A DNA stretch of 64,000 nucleotides, from contig NZ_QGGH01000003.1 in the NCBI RefSeq assembly GCF_003148495.1, positions 637,240 through 701,239 on the forward strand, read 5' to 3'. Of this stretch, positions 42,487 through 52,642 are shown one piece after another. The DNA is from Mesorhizobium loti (lineage in GTDB: Bacteria; Pseudomonadota; Alphaproteobacteria; Rhizobiales; Rhizobiaceae). Every line of letters begins with the position of its first letter. Within the stretch, counting starts at the first letter, position 1. The notes under the pieces were generated by a model that worked only from the letters and a program-made list of their open reading frames with translations, had not been told where the DNA came from and did not search any database. A program made the position numbers and the translations under genes.

Positions 42487-45400
42487 ATGACCAATGTTTC
42501 CCACCCAGCGCCTCAGTTCTCGCAAAGCGAGGCCATCGATATCGCCGCGCGGCATTTCGGCATTGCCGGCAGCGTCACGCCGCTGGACAGTGAGCGCGAC
42601 CAGAATTTCAAGCTGACCGCGCCCGACCGGTCGCTGTGGATCCTCAAGATCGTCAACGCCAGCGAGCCGCTCGGTGAGAGCGAATTCCAGACGGCGCTGT
42701 TCGAGCACCTGGAGCGCAACAGCCCTGATCTCGCCGTACCGCGTCTCAGGACGACGGTGCGGGGAATATCGCTCGCTCACGCCACCGGCGCCGGCGGCGA
42801 AGACCATGCCGTGCGGCTGGTGTCGTGGCTTGCCGGCCGGCCGCTGGCCGAGAGCCCATCCACTCCTGCGTTGCTTGAAAGCCTCGGTGGCGCGCTCGGC
42901 CGGTTGGACCGCGCCCTGCAAGGCTTCATCCACCCCGGTGCGCTGCGCACGTTCGACTGGGACATTCGCCGGGCCGGTGCCGCGCGGCAACGCCTTCACC
43001 ATATCGACGACGACCAGGATCGCTTGTTGCTGGAGCGGTTCCTCGATCATTTCGATGCCGCGATCGCGCCCCGGCTGCCGGTGCTGCGGGCGCAGGTGAT
43101 CCACAACGACGCCAATGACTGGAATGTGCTGGTCGATCCGGAGCGGCCCGAGCGCGTCGCCGGGCTGATCGATTTCGGCGATGCCTTGCACAGCGTGCTG
43201 ATCGCCGAGGTAGCGGTCGCCTGTGCCTATGCCATCCTCGATGCCGAGGATCCGATCGCCGCCGCCGCCCGTCTTGCAGCCGGGTTCCATGCCGAATATC
43301 CGCTGCGCGAAGAGGAGCTCGATCTGCTCTTCGATCTCATTGTTATGCGTCTCGTCACCTCGGTGACGCTGTCGGCGGCGCGCAAGGAACGGACCACCGA
43401 CAATCCCTATCTGTCCATCTCGGAAGCGCCGGCCTGGCGCCTGCTGCGACGCCTGGGAGCGATGAACCGGCGCTTCGCGACGGCGATCCTGCGCCACGCC
43501 TGCGGCTTTGAGGCCGCGCCCGGAGCTCGCGCTGTCACGAGCTGGATCGCGGCGAACCGCGCGCAGCTTGTGCCCATCCTCGACCGCCACCCGGCGACGC
43601 TTGCCAAGGCGCTGGTGCCTTATGGCGATCCGCAAAATCCGATGACGGTGACATCGGCCGCGCAGCAACCCGACAAGGCGAGCGCATGGTGGGACGCCTA
43701 TTGCGCCGAGCATGGCATTGCACTCGGCATCGGCCCGTGGGGCGAGGCGCGCACGGTCTACACCAGCGACATCTTCCACTCTCGGTTCGTCGAAGGCGCC
43801 CGCCGCGCCAATCATCTGGGCCTCGATCTTTTCATGCCGGCGGGCACGCGGCTCTACACGCCCCTAGCCGCCACCGTCAGAAGCGTCGAGATCGAGGAGG
43901 ATCCGCTCGGCTATGGCTGCCTGGTGGCGCTGGAGCATGCCCCGCCGGGGTGCCCGCCCTTCATCACCCTGTGGGGGCATATGGCGCATGAGGCAGGTCG
44001 GCGTCTGAAGGTCGGCGAGCATCTGCAAGCCGGCGCGCTTGTCGGCGAGATGGGATCGCCAGCAGAAAATGGCGGCTGGGCGCCGCATCTGCATTTCCAG
44101 ATATCGACGGACACAAGTCTCACCGCACGCGACATTCTCGGTGTCGGCGAAGAACGCTATCTCTCAGTCTGGCAAGAGCTGTTTCCGGACGCCGCCGACC
44201 TGGCCGGCATTCCGCCCGAAACCTTCCAGCAAAGCGGTCGTTCCCGTCCGCAGATCGTTGCCGCGCGCAAGGCGTCGCTGCTGCCCAATCTCTCGATCTC
44301 CTATTCCGAGCCGATCAAGTTCGTGCGCGGCGAAGGCGTCTGGCTGATCGACGACACCGGCCGCGCCTATCTCGATTGCTTCAACAATGTCTGCCACCTC
44401 GGCCATGCCCATCCCGATGTGGTCGAGGCGATCGCCAGGCAGGCGGCGAAACTCAACACCAACACGCGCTATCTGCACGACGCCATCGTCACTTACGCGG
44501 AACGGCTGACCGCGACGCTGCCTGCCGGCCTGTCGGTGGCGTCCTTCGCCTGTTCGGGCAGCGAGGCCAACAGCCTGATGCTGCGCATGGCGCGGATCCA
44601 CACCGGCCGCAGCGAGGCGATCGTGCTCGACTGGGGCTATCACGGCACGACGCAGGAACTGATCGACCTCAGCCCCTACAAATACAAGCGCAAGGGCGGC
44701 AAGGGGCGCCCGCCGCATGTGTTCGAGGCGAGTGTTCCCGACAGCTACCATGCCCCGGCCGACTGGCCTGTTGACGAGCATGCAAAGCGCTTTGCCGAAA
44801 GCGTCGCCGAACAGATCGCCGATATGGCCAGAGAGGGTCGCGCGCCTGGCCTGTTCCTGGCGGAATCGATCCCCAGCGTTGCCGGCCAGGTGTTCCTGCC
44901 GGACGGCTATCTCGCGGAAGTCTACGCGATGGTGCGCGCCGCCGGCGGCATCTGCGCCGCCGACGAGGTGCAGGTCGGCTTTGGCCGCGTCGGCAGCCAT
45001 TGGTGGGCTTTCGAGACGCAAGGGGTGACGCCCGACATCGTCACCATGGGCAAGCCGATCGGCAACGGCCATCCGATGGCGGCCTTGGTGACGACCACCG
45101 AGATCGCCGCCTCGTTCAACAACGGCATGGAGTATTTCAACACTTTCGGCGGCAATCCGGTATCCTGCGCGGCCGGGCTTGCGGTGCTCGACGTCATCGA
45201 GCGGGACAACCTCAGGCGCAACGCGATGGAGATCGGCGACTACCTCATGGCGGGGTTCAAGGCCTTGCAGGCCCGCTACGACAGTATCGGCGATGTGCGC
45301 GGCCAAGGGCTCTTCCTCGGCATCGAATTGGTCGAGGACCGCAACAGCAAGGCGCCGGCGACCGCTCTTGCCCGACGCGTCAACGACGGGGTCAGGGCAC

Positions 45401-45543
45401 GCGGCGTGCTGATCGGCACCGAAGGGCCGCACGACAATGTGCTGAAGATGCGCCCGCCGATGATCTTCAGCCGGGCCAATGCCGATCATCTGGTCGGCGT
45501 TCTCGACGAGACGCTGGCGGCGGTTCTGGCGGAAGGGACTTAG
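42487..45543 (+). CDS. Triple fusion: APH-type kinase, M23-like domain, class III PLP enzyme
   Basis: The 1018-residue protein has three domains. The first is an APH/choline-kinase-like domain (about 15-350) with [13 protein letters not shown] and LIDFGDALH. The second is an M23-type metallopeptidase domain (about 400-555) with all metal ligands: HLGLD, and HLH before FQIS. The third is a class III PLP domain (about 590-1015) with the lysine in [10 protein letters not shown] near residue 856. The kinase and PLP parts are like the human hydroxylysine kinase and phospho-lyase pair, so a kinase-then-lyase reaction is likely. The ATG is at 42487. Confidence 0.9.
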   Translation: MTNVSHPAPQFSQSEAIDIAARHFGIAGSVTPLDSERDQNFKLTAPDRSLWILKIVNASEPLGESEFQTALFEHLERNSPDLAVPRLRTTVRGISLAHATGAGGEDHAVRLVSWLAGRPLAESPSTPALLESLGGALGRLDRALQGFIHPGALRTFDWDIRRAGAARQRLHHIDDDQDRLLLERFLDHFDAAIAPRLPVLRAQVIHNDANDWNVLVDPERPERVAGLIDFGDALHSVLIAEVAVACAYAILDAEDPIAAAARLAAGFHAEYPLREEELDLLFDLIVMRLVTSVTLSAARKERTTDNPYLSISEAPAWRLLRRLGAMNRRFATAILRHACGFEAAPGARAVTSWIAANRAQLVPILDRHPATLAKALVPYGDPQNPMTVTSAAQQPDKASAWWDAYCAEHGIALGIGPWGEARTVYTSDIFHSRFVEGARRANHLGLDLFMPAGTRLYTPLAATVRSVEIEEDPLGYGCLVALEHAPPGCPPFITLWGHMAHEAGRRLKVGEHLQAGALVGEMGSPAENGGWAPHLHFQISTDTSLTARDILGVGEERYLSVWQELFPDAADLAGIPPETFQQSGRSRPQIVAARKASLLPNLSISYSEPIKFVRGEGVWLIDDTGRAYLDCFNNVCHLGHAHPDVVEAIARQAAKLNTNTRYLHDAIVTYAERLTATLPAGLSVASFACSGSEANSLMLRMARIHTGRSEAIVLDWGYHGTTQELIDLSPYKYKRKGGKGRPPHVFEASVPDSYHAPADWPVDEHAKRFAESVAEQIADMAREGRAPGLFLAESIPSVAGQVFLPDGYLAEVYAMVRAAGGICAADEVQVGFGRVGSHWWAFETQGVTPDIVTMGKPIGNGHPMAALVTTTEIAASFNNGMEYFNTFGGNPVSCAAGLAVLDVIERDNLRRNAMEIGDYLMAGFKALQARYDSIGDVRGQGLFLGIELVEDRNSKAPATALARRVNDGVRARGVLIGTEGPHDNVLKMRPPMIFSRANADHLVGVLDETLAAVLAEGT

Positions 45544-45666
45544 GGCAGATCCCGCAAGCCCAGGCGGCGCGCGGACGGATTCACGACAGCGATTTTCACG
45601 AACTTCCGGCGCTCCACGTGCCGGCGGCAGGAGAGGCTTTTGCCTCATCAAGGGAGGAAACAAATC

Positions 45667-46680
45667 ATGAGACATGCAGTCATCACCGCGCTCGTGCTTG
45701 CATCGGCCACGCTGGCCGTTCCGGCGAAAGCGGACACATTCGACATCGTCAAGCAGAGGGGTTCGATCCTGTGCGGCGTCAGCCAGGGCGTTGCCGGTTT
45801 TTCGTCACCCGACGACCAAGGGAAATGGGGCGGCTTCGACATCGATTTCTGCCGCGCTGTCTCGGCCGCCGTTTTCGGCGACCCCGACAAGGTGAGCTAT
45901 GTGGCGCTGTCGACCAAGGAACGCTTCACCGCCCTGCAGGCCGGCACCGTCGATATCCTGTCGCGGCAGTCGACGTGGACGCTGTCGCGTGACACCGGCA
46001 TGGGCATCCACTTCGCCGGCACCGCCTATTATGACGGCCAGGGCTTCATGGTGCGCAAGGACCTCGGCGTCGACAGCGCGCTCAAGTTGTCGGGAGCCAC
46101 GGTCTGCGCGGAGCAGGGCACGACCACGGAGCAGAATGTCGCCGACTATTTCACGGCCAACAAGATGAAGTACGAGGCGGTCGTCATCGATTCTGCCGAC
46201 AGCATCATCAAGGCGTTCGATAGCGGCCGCTGCGACGTCTACACCACGGACGCATCGGCGCTTTATGCGCAGCGCCTGAAGCTGACCGACCCCGCCGCCT
46301 TCACCGTGCTGCCCGAGATCATTTCGAAGGAACCGCTCGGCCCGGCCGTTCGCAAGGGCGACGATAAGTGGTTCGACATCGTGCGCTGGACGTTGTTCTC
46401 GCTGATCGAGGCGGAAGAGGAAGGCATCACCCAGGCCAATGCGGAAGCCTCGCTGAAGTCACAGAATCCGACGATCCGCCGCTTCCTCGGCGTCGACGGT
46501 GACAATGGCCAGCAGCTTGGGCTCGAGCCTGCCTTCGCCTACAACATCGTCGCCAAGGTCGGCAACTATGGCGAGATGTTCGAGCGCAATCTCGGTCAGT
46601 CCAGCCAGCTGAAAATAGCGCGCGGCATCAATGCGCTGTGGAACGCCGGCGGCCTGATGTACGCGCCACCGGCGCGCTGA
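45667..46680 (+). CDS. Amino-acid ABC transporter substrate-binding protein (AapJ-like)
   Basis: This 337-residue periplasmic protein has a signal peptide (about 1-22, ending PAKADTF). The mature domain has family-3 solute-binding marks (LCGVSQGVAGFSSPDDQGKW, GFDIDFCRAVSAAVFG). It resembles the general L-amino acid binding protein AapJ. GGGAGGA precedes the ATG. No permease or ATPase gene follows; the AapQMP-like parts must be elsewhere. Its position after the fusion gene suggests it delivers the amino acid that the fusion processes. Confidence 0.88.
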   Translation: MRHAVITALVLASATLAVPAKADTFDIVKQRGSILCGVSQGVAGFSSPDDQGKWGGFDIDFCRAVSAAVFGDPDKVSYVALSTKERFTALQAGTVDILSRQSTWTLSRDTGMGIHFAGTAYYDGQGFMVRKDLGVDSALKLSGATVCAEQGTTTEQNVADYFTANKMKYEAVVIDSADSIIKAFDSGRCDVYTTDASALYAQRLKLTDPAAFTVLPEIISKEPLGPAVRKGDDKWFDIVRWTLFSLIEAEEEGITQANAEASLKSQNPTIRRFLGVDGDNGQQLGLEPAFAYNIVAKVGNYGEMFERNLGQSSQLKIARGINALWNAGGLMYAPPAR

Positions 46681-46832
46681 GACCAGAAAGCGGAACGACC
46701 GACCGGAGTTGCCGAAGCGTGGTGCCCTTGGGCTCCCGCGCGCCCGGCGATGTCTAGCCTGTTAATCCGGCCTGTTAAAAAGAGTGGTGATGTGCGGCCT
46801 CGCACGTCACCACCTCTGCCGTTTTGAAAGTA

Positions 46833-46867
46833 AATAAAAACGTTTTTATTTTGGTTGAAAACGTTTT
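46833..46867. promoter_or_regulatory. Tandem LacI-type operators
   Basis: AATAAAAACGTTTTTATT (46833-46850) is a perfect palindrome. A second core, AAAACGTTTT, lies at 46858-46867. The two centres are 21 bp apart, two turns of the helix, so they would bind on the same face. They precede the LacI-family gene and lie in an otherwise AT-rich stretch. Confidence 0.75.
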
Positions 46868-46908
46868 TATGCGATGATACGAATCCCGACATCAGGATGG
46901 AATCGTCC

Positions 46909-47979
46909 ATGGCAGAGACCGAAAAATCTGACCGCCGAGAACTTTCGCCGACGATCAAGACGTTGGCGGCCCATACCGGTTATTCGATCGCCACCATTTC
47001 CAAGGCCCTGCGGGGATCGCCGGTCGTCGCGCAGCCCACAAGGGACGCTATCGTCGCCGCGGCGCGGGAACTGGGCTATCAGGCGAATGCGCGAGGCATG
47101 GCGCTGAGGACGGGCAAGACCTATCGGGCGGCGGTGCTGATGCCGATAACGTCCGCGGCCGGCTATGAATGGGACGGCGTCGAATACACGCAGATCCTCA
47201 GCGGCATAAGCCAGGCCCTGGAAGGCAGCGACTATCAACTCTCCGTACACGGCTTCCGGGATTTCGGCGACGCCTTCGACACAGCCCGCCGCATCGTCGA
47301 TCAGAGCGCGGCCGACGGGCTGATCTTTTCCGGCGTGCAGGCCGACGATCCTCGTATCGATATGCTGGTCGAAAGCGATTTCCCATTCGTGTCGCTCGGC
47401 CGGTGTCGCAAGCCCCTCATCTACGCCCATGTCGATGTCGACAATGAGTGGGCGGCGTTCACCGCCACGGCGCGGCTGATCGCGGGCGGACATAGACGTA
47501 TCGCCCTGATCAACGCCGATCGCCGTCTTTCCTACGCCCTCGACAGGATTGACGGATTTTCGCGCGCCTTTAACGAGGCGGGGCTTGCCGCCTCGACGGA
47601 CCTTGTGGCTGGCGGCGATCTGTCCACCCGCTTCGGCCGTGACAGCGCGCTCAGGCTTCTTGGCTTGCCCAGTCCGCCCACGGCCCTGGTGTGCATCAAC
47701 GAATCCACCACCCTGGGCGTCCTGTCGGCGCTGGGCAGCCTTGACCGGCGCGTCGGGGTGGATGTCGACGTCATCGCCTATGACGACATCAACGTCAGCG
47801 CCTACTTCACTCCGCCGATCACGACGTTCTACCAGCCAATCGAACTTCTCGGCCGCAAGCTGGGCGAGTTCCTGCTGCGGCGCATGGCGGGCGAGGACCC
47901 GGCCAAGCTCGCCATGGTCTCGAGGCCCGAGCTCATCGGCCGGCAGCCGGACAATCTCGGCGGGCGAAACCGCCGCTAA
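46909..47979 (+). CDS. LacI-family transcriptional regulator
   Basis: The 356-residue regulator has a LacI-type helix-turn-helix at about residues 15-40 (TIKTLAAHTGYSIATISKAL) and a periplasmic-binding-like sensor domain (about 70-340). The ATG at 46909 is preferred over 46897 on ribosome-binding spacing. Two operators lie 40-75 bp upstream, so it is autoregulated. It is the first gene of a cluster with a binding protein, a permease and a GH1 enzyme, and is likely to sense a sugar or glycoside. Confidence 0.9.
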   Translation: MAETEKSDRRELSPTIKTLAAHTGYSIATISKALRGSPVVAQPTRDAIVAAARELGYQANARGMALRTGKTYRAAVLMPITSAAGYEWDGVEYTQILSGISQALEGSDYQLSVHGFRDFGDAFDTARRIVDQSAADGLIFSGVQADDPRIDMLVESDFPFVSLGRCRKPLIYAHVDVDNEWAAFTATARLIAGGHRRIALINADRRLSYALDRIDGFSRAFNEAGLAASTDLVAGGDLSTRFGRDSALRLLGLPSPPTALVCINESTTLGVLSALGSLDRRVGVDVDVIAYDDINVSAYFTPPITTFYQPIELLGRKLGEFLLRRMAGEDPAKLAMVSRPELIGRQPDNLGGRNRR

Positions 47980-48001
47980 TCATCAAAATGGGAGGAAGAG
48001 C

Positions 48002-48748
48002 ATGAAGAAGATCTTGATCGGACTTGCGCTGGCGCTGTTGACGGCCGGTGCTGCCAGCGCCGCCGACCTTGGCGGCAAGCTGCTGAAGGTGGGTTCCGAC
48101 ACCACCTCGCCGCCGATGGAAAGCGTCGACACGGCGACCGGCCAGATCGTCGGCTTCGACGTCGATGTGATCAAGGCGGTCTGCGGCAAGATCAACTGCA
48201 AGGCTGAATTCGTCACCACCGGCTGGGACGGCATCTTCGCGGCTCTCGACCAAGGCAGTTTCGACCTGGTCGCCTCCGGCGTGTCCATCACCGATGAACG
48301 CAAGAAGGCCATGGATTTCTCGGACCCCTACATTGTCAACAGCCAGGCTGTCCTCATGCGCGTGGAAGACGAGGGCTTGTCCCTCGATGACTTCAAGGCA
48401 AAAGGCAAGAAGCTCTCGGCGCAGGCCAACACCACCGACGCACAGGTCGCCGAAAGCATCGTCGGCAAGGACAATGTGGTCGCGTATGACAGTTTCGCGG
48501 CCTCCGTCATCGCGCTGAAGAACAAGGACGTGGACGGCGTTGTGATCAACGGCGCCAATGCCACCGCGTATGAAAAGGAATTTGCGGGTGAGCTGGTCGT
48601 GCCGATCCGGGATCTCCAGTCCGATCCGCTGGGGCTGGTCTTCCGCAAGGGCGACGAGAATGTCGCCGCCTTCAATGAAGGGCTGAAGGCGATCAAAGCC
48701 GACGGCAGCCTCGACGTGCTGATCGCCAGATACTGGGGCGCTAAATAG
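48002..48748 (+). CDS. Polar amino-acid ABC transporter binding protein (family 3)
   Basis: The 248-residue periplasmic protein has a signal peptide (about 1-21, ending AASAADL). The mature part has the HisJ/family-3 marks (VGSDTTSPPMESVD, GFDVDVIKAVC, DGIFAALDQGSFDLVASGVS). GGGAGGA precedes the ATG. A strong hairpin follows at 48761, then the permease. It is in the LacI-GH1 cluster and no ATPase gene is present, so it pairs with a shared ATPase or an unusual permease. Confidence 0.9.
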   Translation: MKKILIGLALALLTAGAASAADLGGKLLKVGSDTTSPPMESVDTATGQIVGFDVDVIKAVCGKINCKAEFVTTGWDGIFAALDQGSFDLVASGVSITDERKKAMDFSDPYIVNSQAVLMRVEDEGLSLDDFKAKGKKLSAQANTTDAQVAESIVGKDNVVAYDSFAASVIALKNKDVDGVVINGANATAYEKEFAGELVVPIRDLQSDPLGLVFRKGDENVAAFNEGLKAIKADGSLDVLIARYWGAK

Positions 48749-48760
48749 CTGCTTGAAAGG

Positions 48761-48781
48761 CTCCGGCGCCTGGCGCCGGAG
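48761..48781 (+). terminator. Hairpin between binding-protein and permease genes
   Basis: The arms CTCCGGCGCC and GGCGCCGGAG are nearly touching and so fold with a tiny loop. Such hairpins often stabilise the upstream transcript so that the binding protein outnumbers the permease. No T run follows. Confidence 0.55.
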
Positions 48782-48806
48782 TTGTCGTTGGGGAGGACGG
48801 GACCGG

Positions 48807-50456
48807 ATGCAGTTTCTGATGCGCCTGCGGCCGAGCAATCTGATCATCGTCGCGGCATTGCCGTTCATCGTCTATCTCTTTGCTTCGTCGGCAAACTACC
48901 AGCGCTCGCTTCGCGCCATCCTCGGCGTGGAGAACGGCTCGTCGGCCTTCGTGCCCGGCTTCCTGACGCTGGCTGTCGCCTTTTCCGCCGGCCTTGCCGT
49001 GTTCGTGTTCTCGCGCGCTTCGTCCAGATCGCCTCATCTTGCGACGATTGCCGCCGGGATCAATCTTGCCGCCGCCGTGCTGCTTGCGACAACCGGCCTG
49101 GTCTATCCCTTTATGGCATCGGTCGTGGCGAACGCTGTCGATCCGTTCTCCTCTGATCTGGTGGTTCAGGGCGTTACGCCGCGGCGATTGACGGATGCCG
49201 CCGACCTCATGGTGAGCGGCCAGGCCACGCTCCTGTTGCGAGCCTATCTCGGCCTGACGGTCGTGATCCTCGGTGCGTTCTTCATCGTCGCCCGCAACGG
49301 GACCGGTAAGGCGACGTGTCGTTTTTCCCGCCTCGTGCTGGCGGTGGTGAACGGCGCCGGGTTGGTCTTCATCCTGCTTTTCGCGCATATCGCATTCGCG
49401 GCGGGTGTTGCCACGACGATCCGCGCGGCCGTCGCGGCCTACATGCTGGCGGCAATGATGGGGTTGCTCTGGGTTGGGCTCCTCAAGCTCAAATACAGCT
49501 GGCGGGCGGACCTGATCTGCATCGTGGCAACCATCCTCATGATCTGCGCCGCCACGTGGTTCCTGCTTCAGCCGCGCGAAAGCTTCGTGCTCGCGGGTTC
49601 TCTCGCCGGGAAGGTCGCGGTCACGCCCGGCACGCCGTCCGGCATACTTGACGCCGTCCGCTACGGGCAATTTCCCGGCGGCCCCGACAGCGAGGTGCCG
49701 CTGCGCACCTTTCGCGGCGTGCCGGAAGCGATCGATGCGATCGGCAAGATCCCCGGCGTCAGCGCAGCGCTTGTCCCGGCGGCAACAGCGCCGGCCAGCT
49801 TGCCGGTGCTGTGGCAGACGGAGGCGTTGAACGATCGCGACAGGGCGTTCGGCATCACGCTCGCCGCGCTGGCGATCGTGCTTGGCCTGCTGACCTTCGG
49901 CGGTCATATCCACCGCAGGCATCCGCTCTCGATCGGGTCGGAGTTCGTCGTCGATACGATCCGCGGCATCCCGATGCTGGTTATCGTGCTCTATGTCGGC
50001 CTGCCGCTCGCCGGAGCGCTCAAGGATGCGACCCAAGGCGTGGTCGATCCACCGAACCTGGTGCGCGGCATCGCCGCCATGGCGCTCGCCTATTCGGCCT
50101 ATCTGGCCGAGATATTCCGTTCCGGCATCAATGCAATCCCCGCCGGCCAGATCGAGGCCGCGCACAGCCTTGGCCTGAACGGCTGGCGTACCGCCCGGCT
50201 GGTCGTGTTGCCGCAGGCTTTCCGCATCATCATCCCGCCGCTCGGCAACGAACTGATCGCAATCCTCAAGGACACGTCGCTGCTGTCGATCCTGTCGATC
50301 CGCGACATCACGCAGCGTATGCGGGAATTCCAGTCGGCAAGTTTCCTGCCGTTCGCACCCTACAACTCAGCCGCCATCTTCTACATTTTCCTGACGCTCG
50401 CCGCGGCAAGCCTCGTCAGCACCATCGAGAGAAAATATGACATCAAGCATCGATAA
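48807..50456 (+). CDS. Amino-acid ABC permease with a long extra N-terminal membrane region
   Basis: The 549-residue protein is about twice the usual length. Its C-terminal third (about 370-549) is a polar amino-acid permease, with EFVVDTIRGIPMLVIVLYVG and the EAA loop EAAHSLGLNGWRTARLVVLP. About five further hydrophobic helices and a hydrophilic stretch (about 270-350) precede it. GGGGAGGA precedes the ATG. Its 3' end overlaps the GH1 gene by 20 bp. No ATPase gene accompanies it. Confidence 0.88.
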   Translation: MQFLMRLRPSNLIIVAALPFIVYLFASSANYQRSLRAILGVENGSSAFVPGFLTLAVAFSAGLAVFVFSRASSRSPHLATIAAGINLAAAVLLATTGLVYPFMASVVANAVDPFSSDLVVQGVTPRRLTDAADLMVSGQATLLLRAYLGLTVVILGAFFIVARNGTGKATCRFSRLVLAVVNGAGLVFILLFAHIAFAAGVATTIRAAVAAYMLAAMMGLLWVGLLKLKYSWRADLICIVATILMICAATWFLLQPRESFVLAGSLAGKVAVTPGTPSGILDAVRYGQFPGGPDSEVPLRTFRGVPEAIDAIGKIPGVSAALVPAATAPASLPVLWQTEALNDRDRAFGITLAALAIVLGLLTFGGHIHRRHPLSIGSEFVVDTIRGIPMLVIVLYVGLPLAGALKDATQGVVDPPNLVRGIAAMALAYSAYLAEIFRSGINAIPAGQIEAAHSLGLNGWRTARLVVLPQAFRIIIPPLGNELIAILKDTSLLSILSIRDITQRMREFQSASFLPFAPYNSAAIFYIFLTLAAASLVSTIERKYDIKHR

Positions 50457-51840
50457 CGCGCGCCGGACCCTCGAAGCCCGCGCCTCCGGACTGGTCTTTC
50501 CGCACGGCTTCGTGTTCGGCGCCGCGACCGCAGCCTATCAGATAGAGGGCGCGCCTGACGCGGATGGCAAAGGCGAAAGCATCTGGGACCGGTTCTGCCG
50601 CGTTCCCGGCGTGATCGTGGACGGTTCGAGCGGCGATGTCGCCTGTGACCACTATCATCGCTGGAAGGAGGATATCGCCGTGCTCAAGGCGCTTGGCCTT
50701 GGTGCCTATCGCTTTTCCCTCGCATGGACACGGCTTCTTCCCGAAGGTCGTGGTCAGGCCAATGCCAGGGGTATCGCCTTCTACGACCGGCTGATCGACG
50801 ACCTGCTTGAAGCCGGTATCGAGCCCTATGCAACGCTCTATCACTGGGATCTTCCGCAGGCGCTGCAAGACCGTGGCGGCTGGTACAGCCGCGAAACGGC
50901 CATCGCCTTTGCCGACTATGCCCGGCTTGCCGCCCGCAGCTACGGTGATCGCGTCAAGAGATGGACGACGCTCAACGAGCCTTGGACGTTCTGTTGGTCG
51001 GGACACGCGACCGGTGAGGATGCGCCGGGATTGCGGGACGGCGTGAAAGGCGGCGTGACCGCCAGCCATCATGCCTTGCTGGGACATGGCCTGGCTGTTC
51101 CAGCCATCCGAGCCGAGGTGGCGGACGCTTGCGTCGGCATCGTGTTCGATCTCAATGTCTCGGAGGCCGCCACCGACGATCCACGCGATGTCGCGGCGGC
51201 ACGGCGCTTCGATGGCGCCCAGAACCGCTGGTTTCTCGATGCCGTCTTCAAGGGCGCATACCCGCAGGACATGCTGGCGCTCTACGGCGATCTGCTGCCG
51301 CCGATCCAGGCGCAAGACAACGAGATCATCGCCGCGCCGGTAGATTATCTGGGCATCAATATCTACCGCCGCTCGGTGATCGCGGCGGGTGATGAACTGG
51401 CGCCGCTCAGTTATCGGCGGGTGCAGCCAGAAGGCATCTATTCCGCGGTCGACTACGAGATCTGGCCTCGCTGCATGTATGATATCCTGCACTATGTGAA
51501 TGACCGCTACTCACCGCCGGCGATCTACATTTCCGAGAACGGCGTCGCCACGATGCCGGAGACTGTTGGCGAAGACGGGTGTGTCTGGGACGATCTGCGC
51601 GCTGCGTACTACGTCGATCACCTCGAGCAGGTGGCCAAGGCGGCGGCCGAGGGTGTGCCGGTGCGCGGTTATTTCGCCTGGACGCTGACCGATAATTTCG
51701 AGTGGGCCTATGGCTATACCACGCCCTTCGGCATCACCCATGTCGATTTCGCCACACAGCAACGCCACATCAAATATTCCGGCGGCGTCTACGCCATGAT
51801 CGCCCGGCAGGAGACCGCGCCCGTCGCGAAGAGCGCCTGA
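50437..51840 (+). CDS. GH1-family beta-glucosidase
   Basis: The 467-residue enzyme has the acid/base motif TLNEPW (about residue 180) and the nucleophile motif YISENGVA (about 365). The start has GFVFGAATAAYQIEGA, typical of glycoside hydrolase family 1. It cleaves terminal beta-glucosides or galactosides in the cytoplasm. The start overlaps the permease end by 20 bp. Together with the LacI gene and binding protein it suggests uptake of a glycosylated compound. Confidence 0.92.
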   Translation: MTSSIDNARRTLEARASGLVFPHGFVFGAATAAYQIEGAPDADGKGESIWDRFCRVPGVIVDGSSGDVACDHYHRWKEDIAVLKALGLGAYRFSLAWTRLLPEGRGQANARGIAFYDRLIDDLLEAGIEPYATLYHWDLPQALQDRGGWYSRETAIAFADYARLAARSYGDRVKRWTTLNEPWTFCWSGHATGEDAPGLRDGVKGGVTASHHALLGHGLAVPAIRAEVADACVGIVFDLNVSEAATDDPRDVAAARRFDGAQNRWFLDAVFKGAYPQDMLALYGDLLPPIQAQDNEIIAAPVDYLGINIYRRSVIAAGDELAPLSYRRVQPEGIYSAVDYEIWPRCMYDILHYVNDRYSPPAIYISENGVATMPETVGEDGCVWDDLRAAYYVDHLEQVAKAAAEGVPVRGYFAWTLTDNFEWAYGYTTPFGITHVDFATQQRHIKYSGGVYAMIARQETAPVAKSA

Positions 51841-51841
51841 G

Positions 51842-52540
51842 TTGACCGGAGACGAGCAAGGCGACCGCACGGTCCTCATAACCGGCGCTGGCCGCGGCCT
51901 CGGCCGCGAACTGGCACGGCAATACGCCCAGGATGACTGGCGCGTGATCGCTTGCGGGCGCACCCCTCCGACCCAAGGGTTCGCAGGCAGAACCGAGTTC
52001 CAGCCACTCGATGTCGCCGATCCGACTTCCATCTTCGACCTTGCCACGCGTCTCGCCGGCAGGCCGCTGGATGTGCTTGTCAACAACGCCGCCATCCGCA
52101 GCGAAATCAGTGGCCTGCACGATTTCGCCCCGGACGAATTCCTAAAGGTTATGCGGACGAACACGCTCGGCCCACTGTTGCTGGCGAGGGCACTGCGTCC
52201 GAACCTGGTTGAGGGGCGCATGCGGATCATCGCCAACATCGGTAGCCGCGCCGGTTCGATGGCGGAGGGGCTGCTCGACGACTACGATGACGATTATGCC
52301 TACCGCTGCTCAAAGGCTGCGCTCAACATGGTGGGCGCCCAGCTCGCGCAGGATTTGCGCGTCGACAGGATAACTGTGCTGTCGCTGCATCCGGGCTGGA
52401 TGAAGACGGATATGGGTGGCGAACAGGCGGTCCTGGCGGTCGAGGACAGCGCGCGGGGCCTGCGCACGGTCATCGACGACGCAACACTTGAGGGTAGCGG
52501 CTCCTTCCGAACTTTCGATGGCATGCATATCCGATGGTAG
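51842..52540 (+). CDS. Short-chain dehydrogenase/reductase
   Basis: The 232-residue SDR has the NAD(P)-binding GAGRGLGRELARQYA near the N-terminus, NNAAIR and a catalytic Tyr-x-x-x-Lys (YRCSK). Its start is a TTG at 51842, two bases after the GH1 stop, so it belongs to the same operon. It may oxidise or reduce the aglycone released by the glycosidase; the substrate is unknown. Confidence 0.82.
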   Translation: MTGDEQGDRTVLITGAGRGLGRELARQYAQDDWRVIACGRTPPTQGFAGRTEFQPLDVADPTSIFDLATRLAGRPLDVLVNNAAIRSEISGLHDFAPDEFLKVMRTNTLGPLLLARALRPNLVEGRMRIIANIGSRAGSMAEGLLDDYDDDYAYRCSKAALNMVGAQLAQDLRVDRITVLSLHPGWMKTDMGGEQAVLAVEDSARGLRTVIDDATLEGSGSFRTFDGMHIRW

Positions 52541-52642
52541 CCGCACGGCACATCCGCCGTGTTCGCCGGCGTCATACAGGGTTCATCGTGCGGACATAGC
52601 GTCTTTTCTCAGTTCTTTGCTGCGATGCAATAGGAGTGGGAC

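Noticed and set aside
41914..43815. A 633-residue minus-strand frame covering the Lrp gene and the fusion gene start
   Set aside because: Only its last 146 residues are a recognisable protein (Lrp). The rest is the antisense of the kinase domain, and the Lrp start at 42354 has a good ribosome binding site.
46691..46720. GGAAC upstream of the LacI gene as a possible EcfG site
   Set aside because: The bases 16 to 17 bp downstream read CGAAG and not CGTT. The LacI operators explain this control region better.
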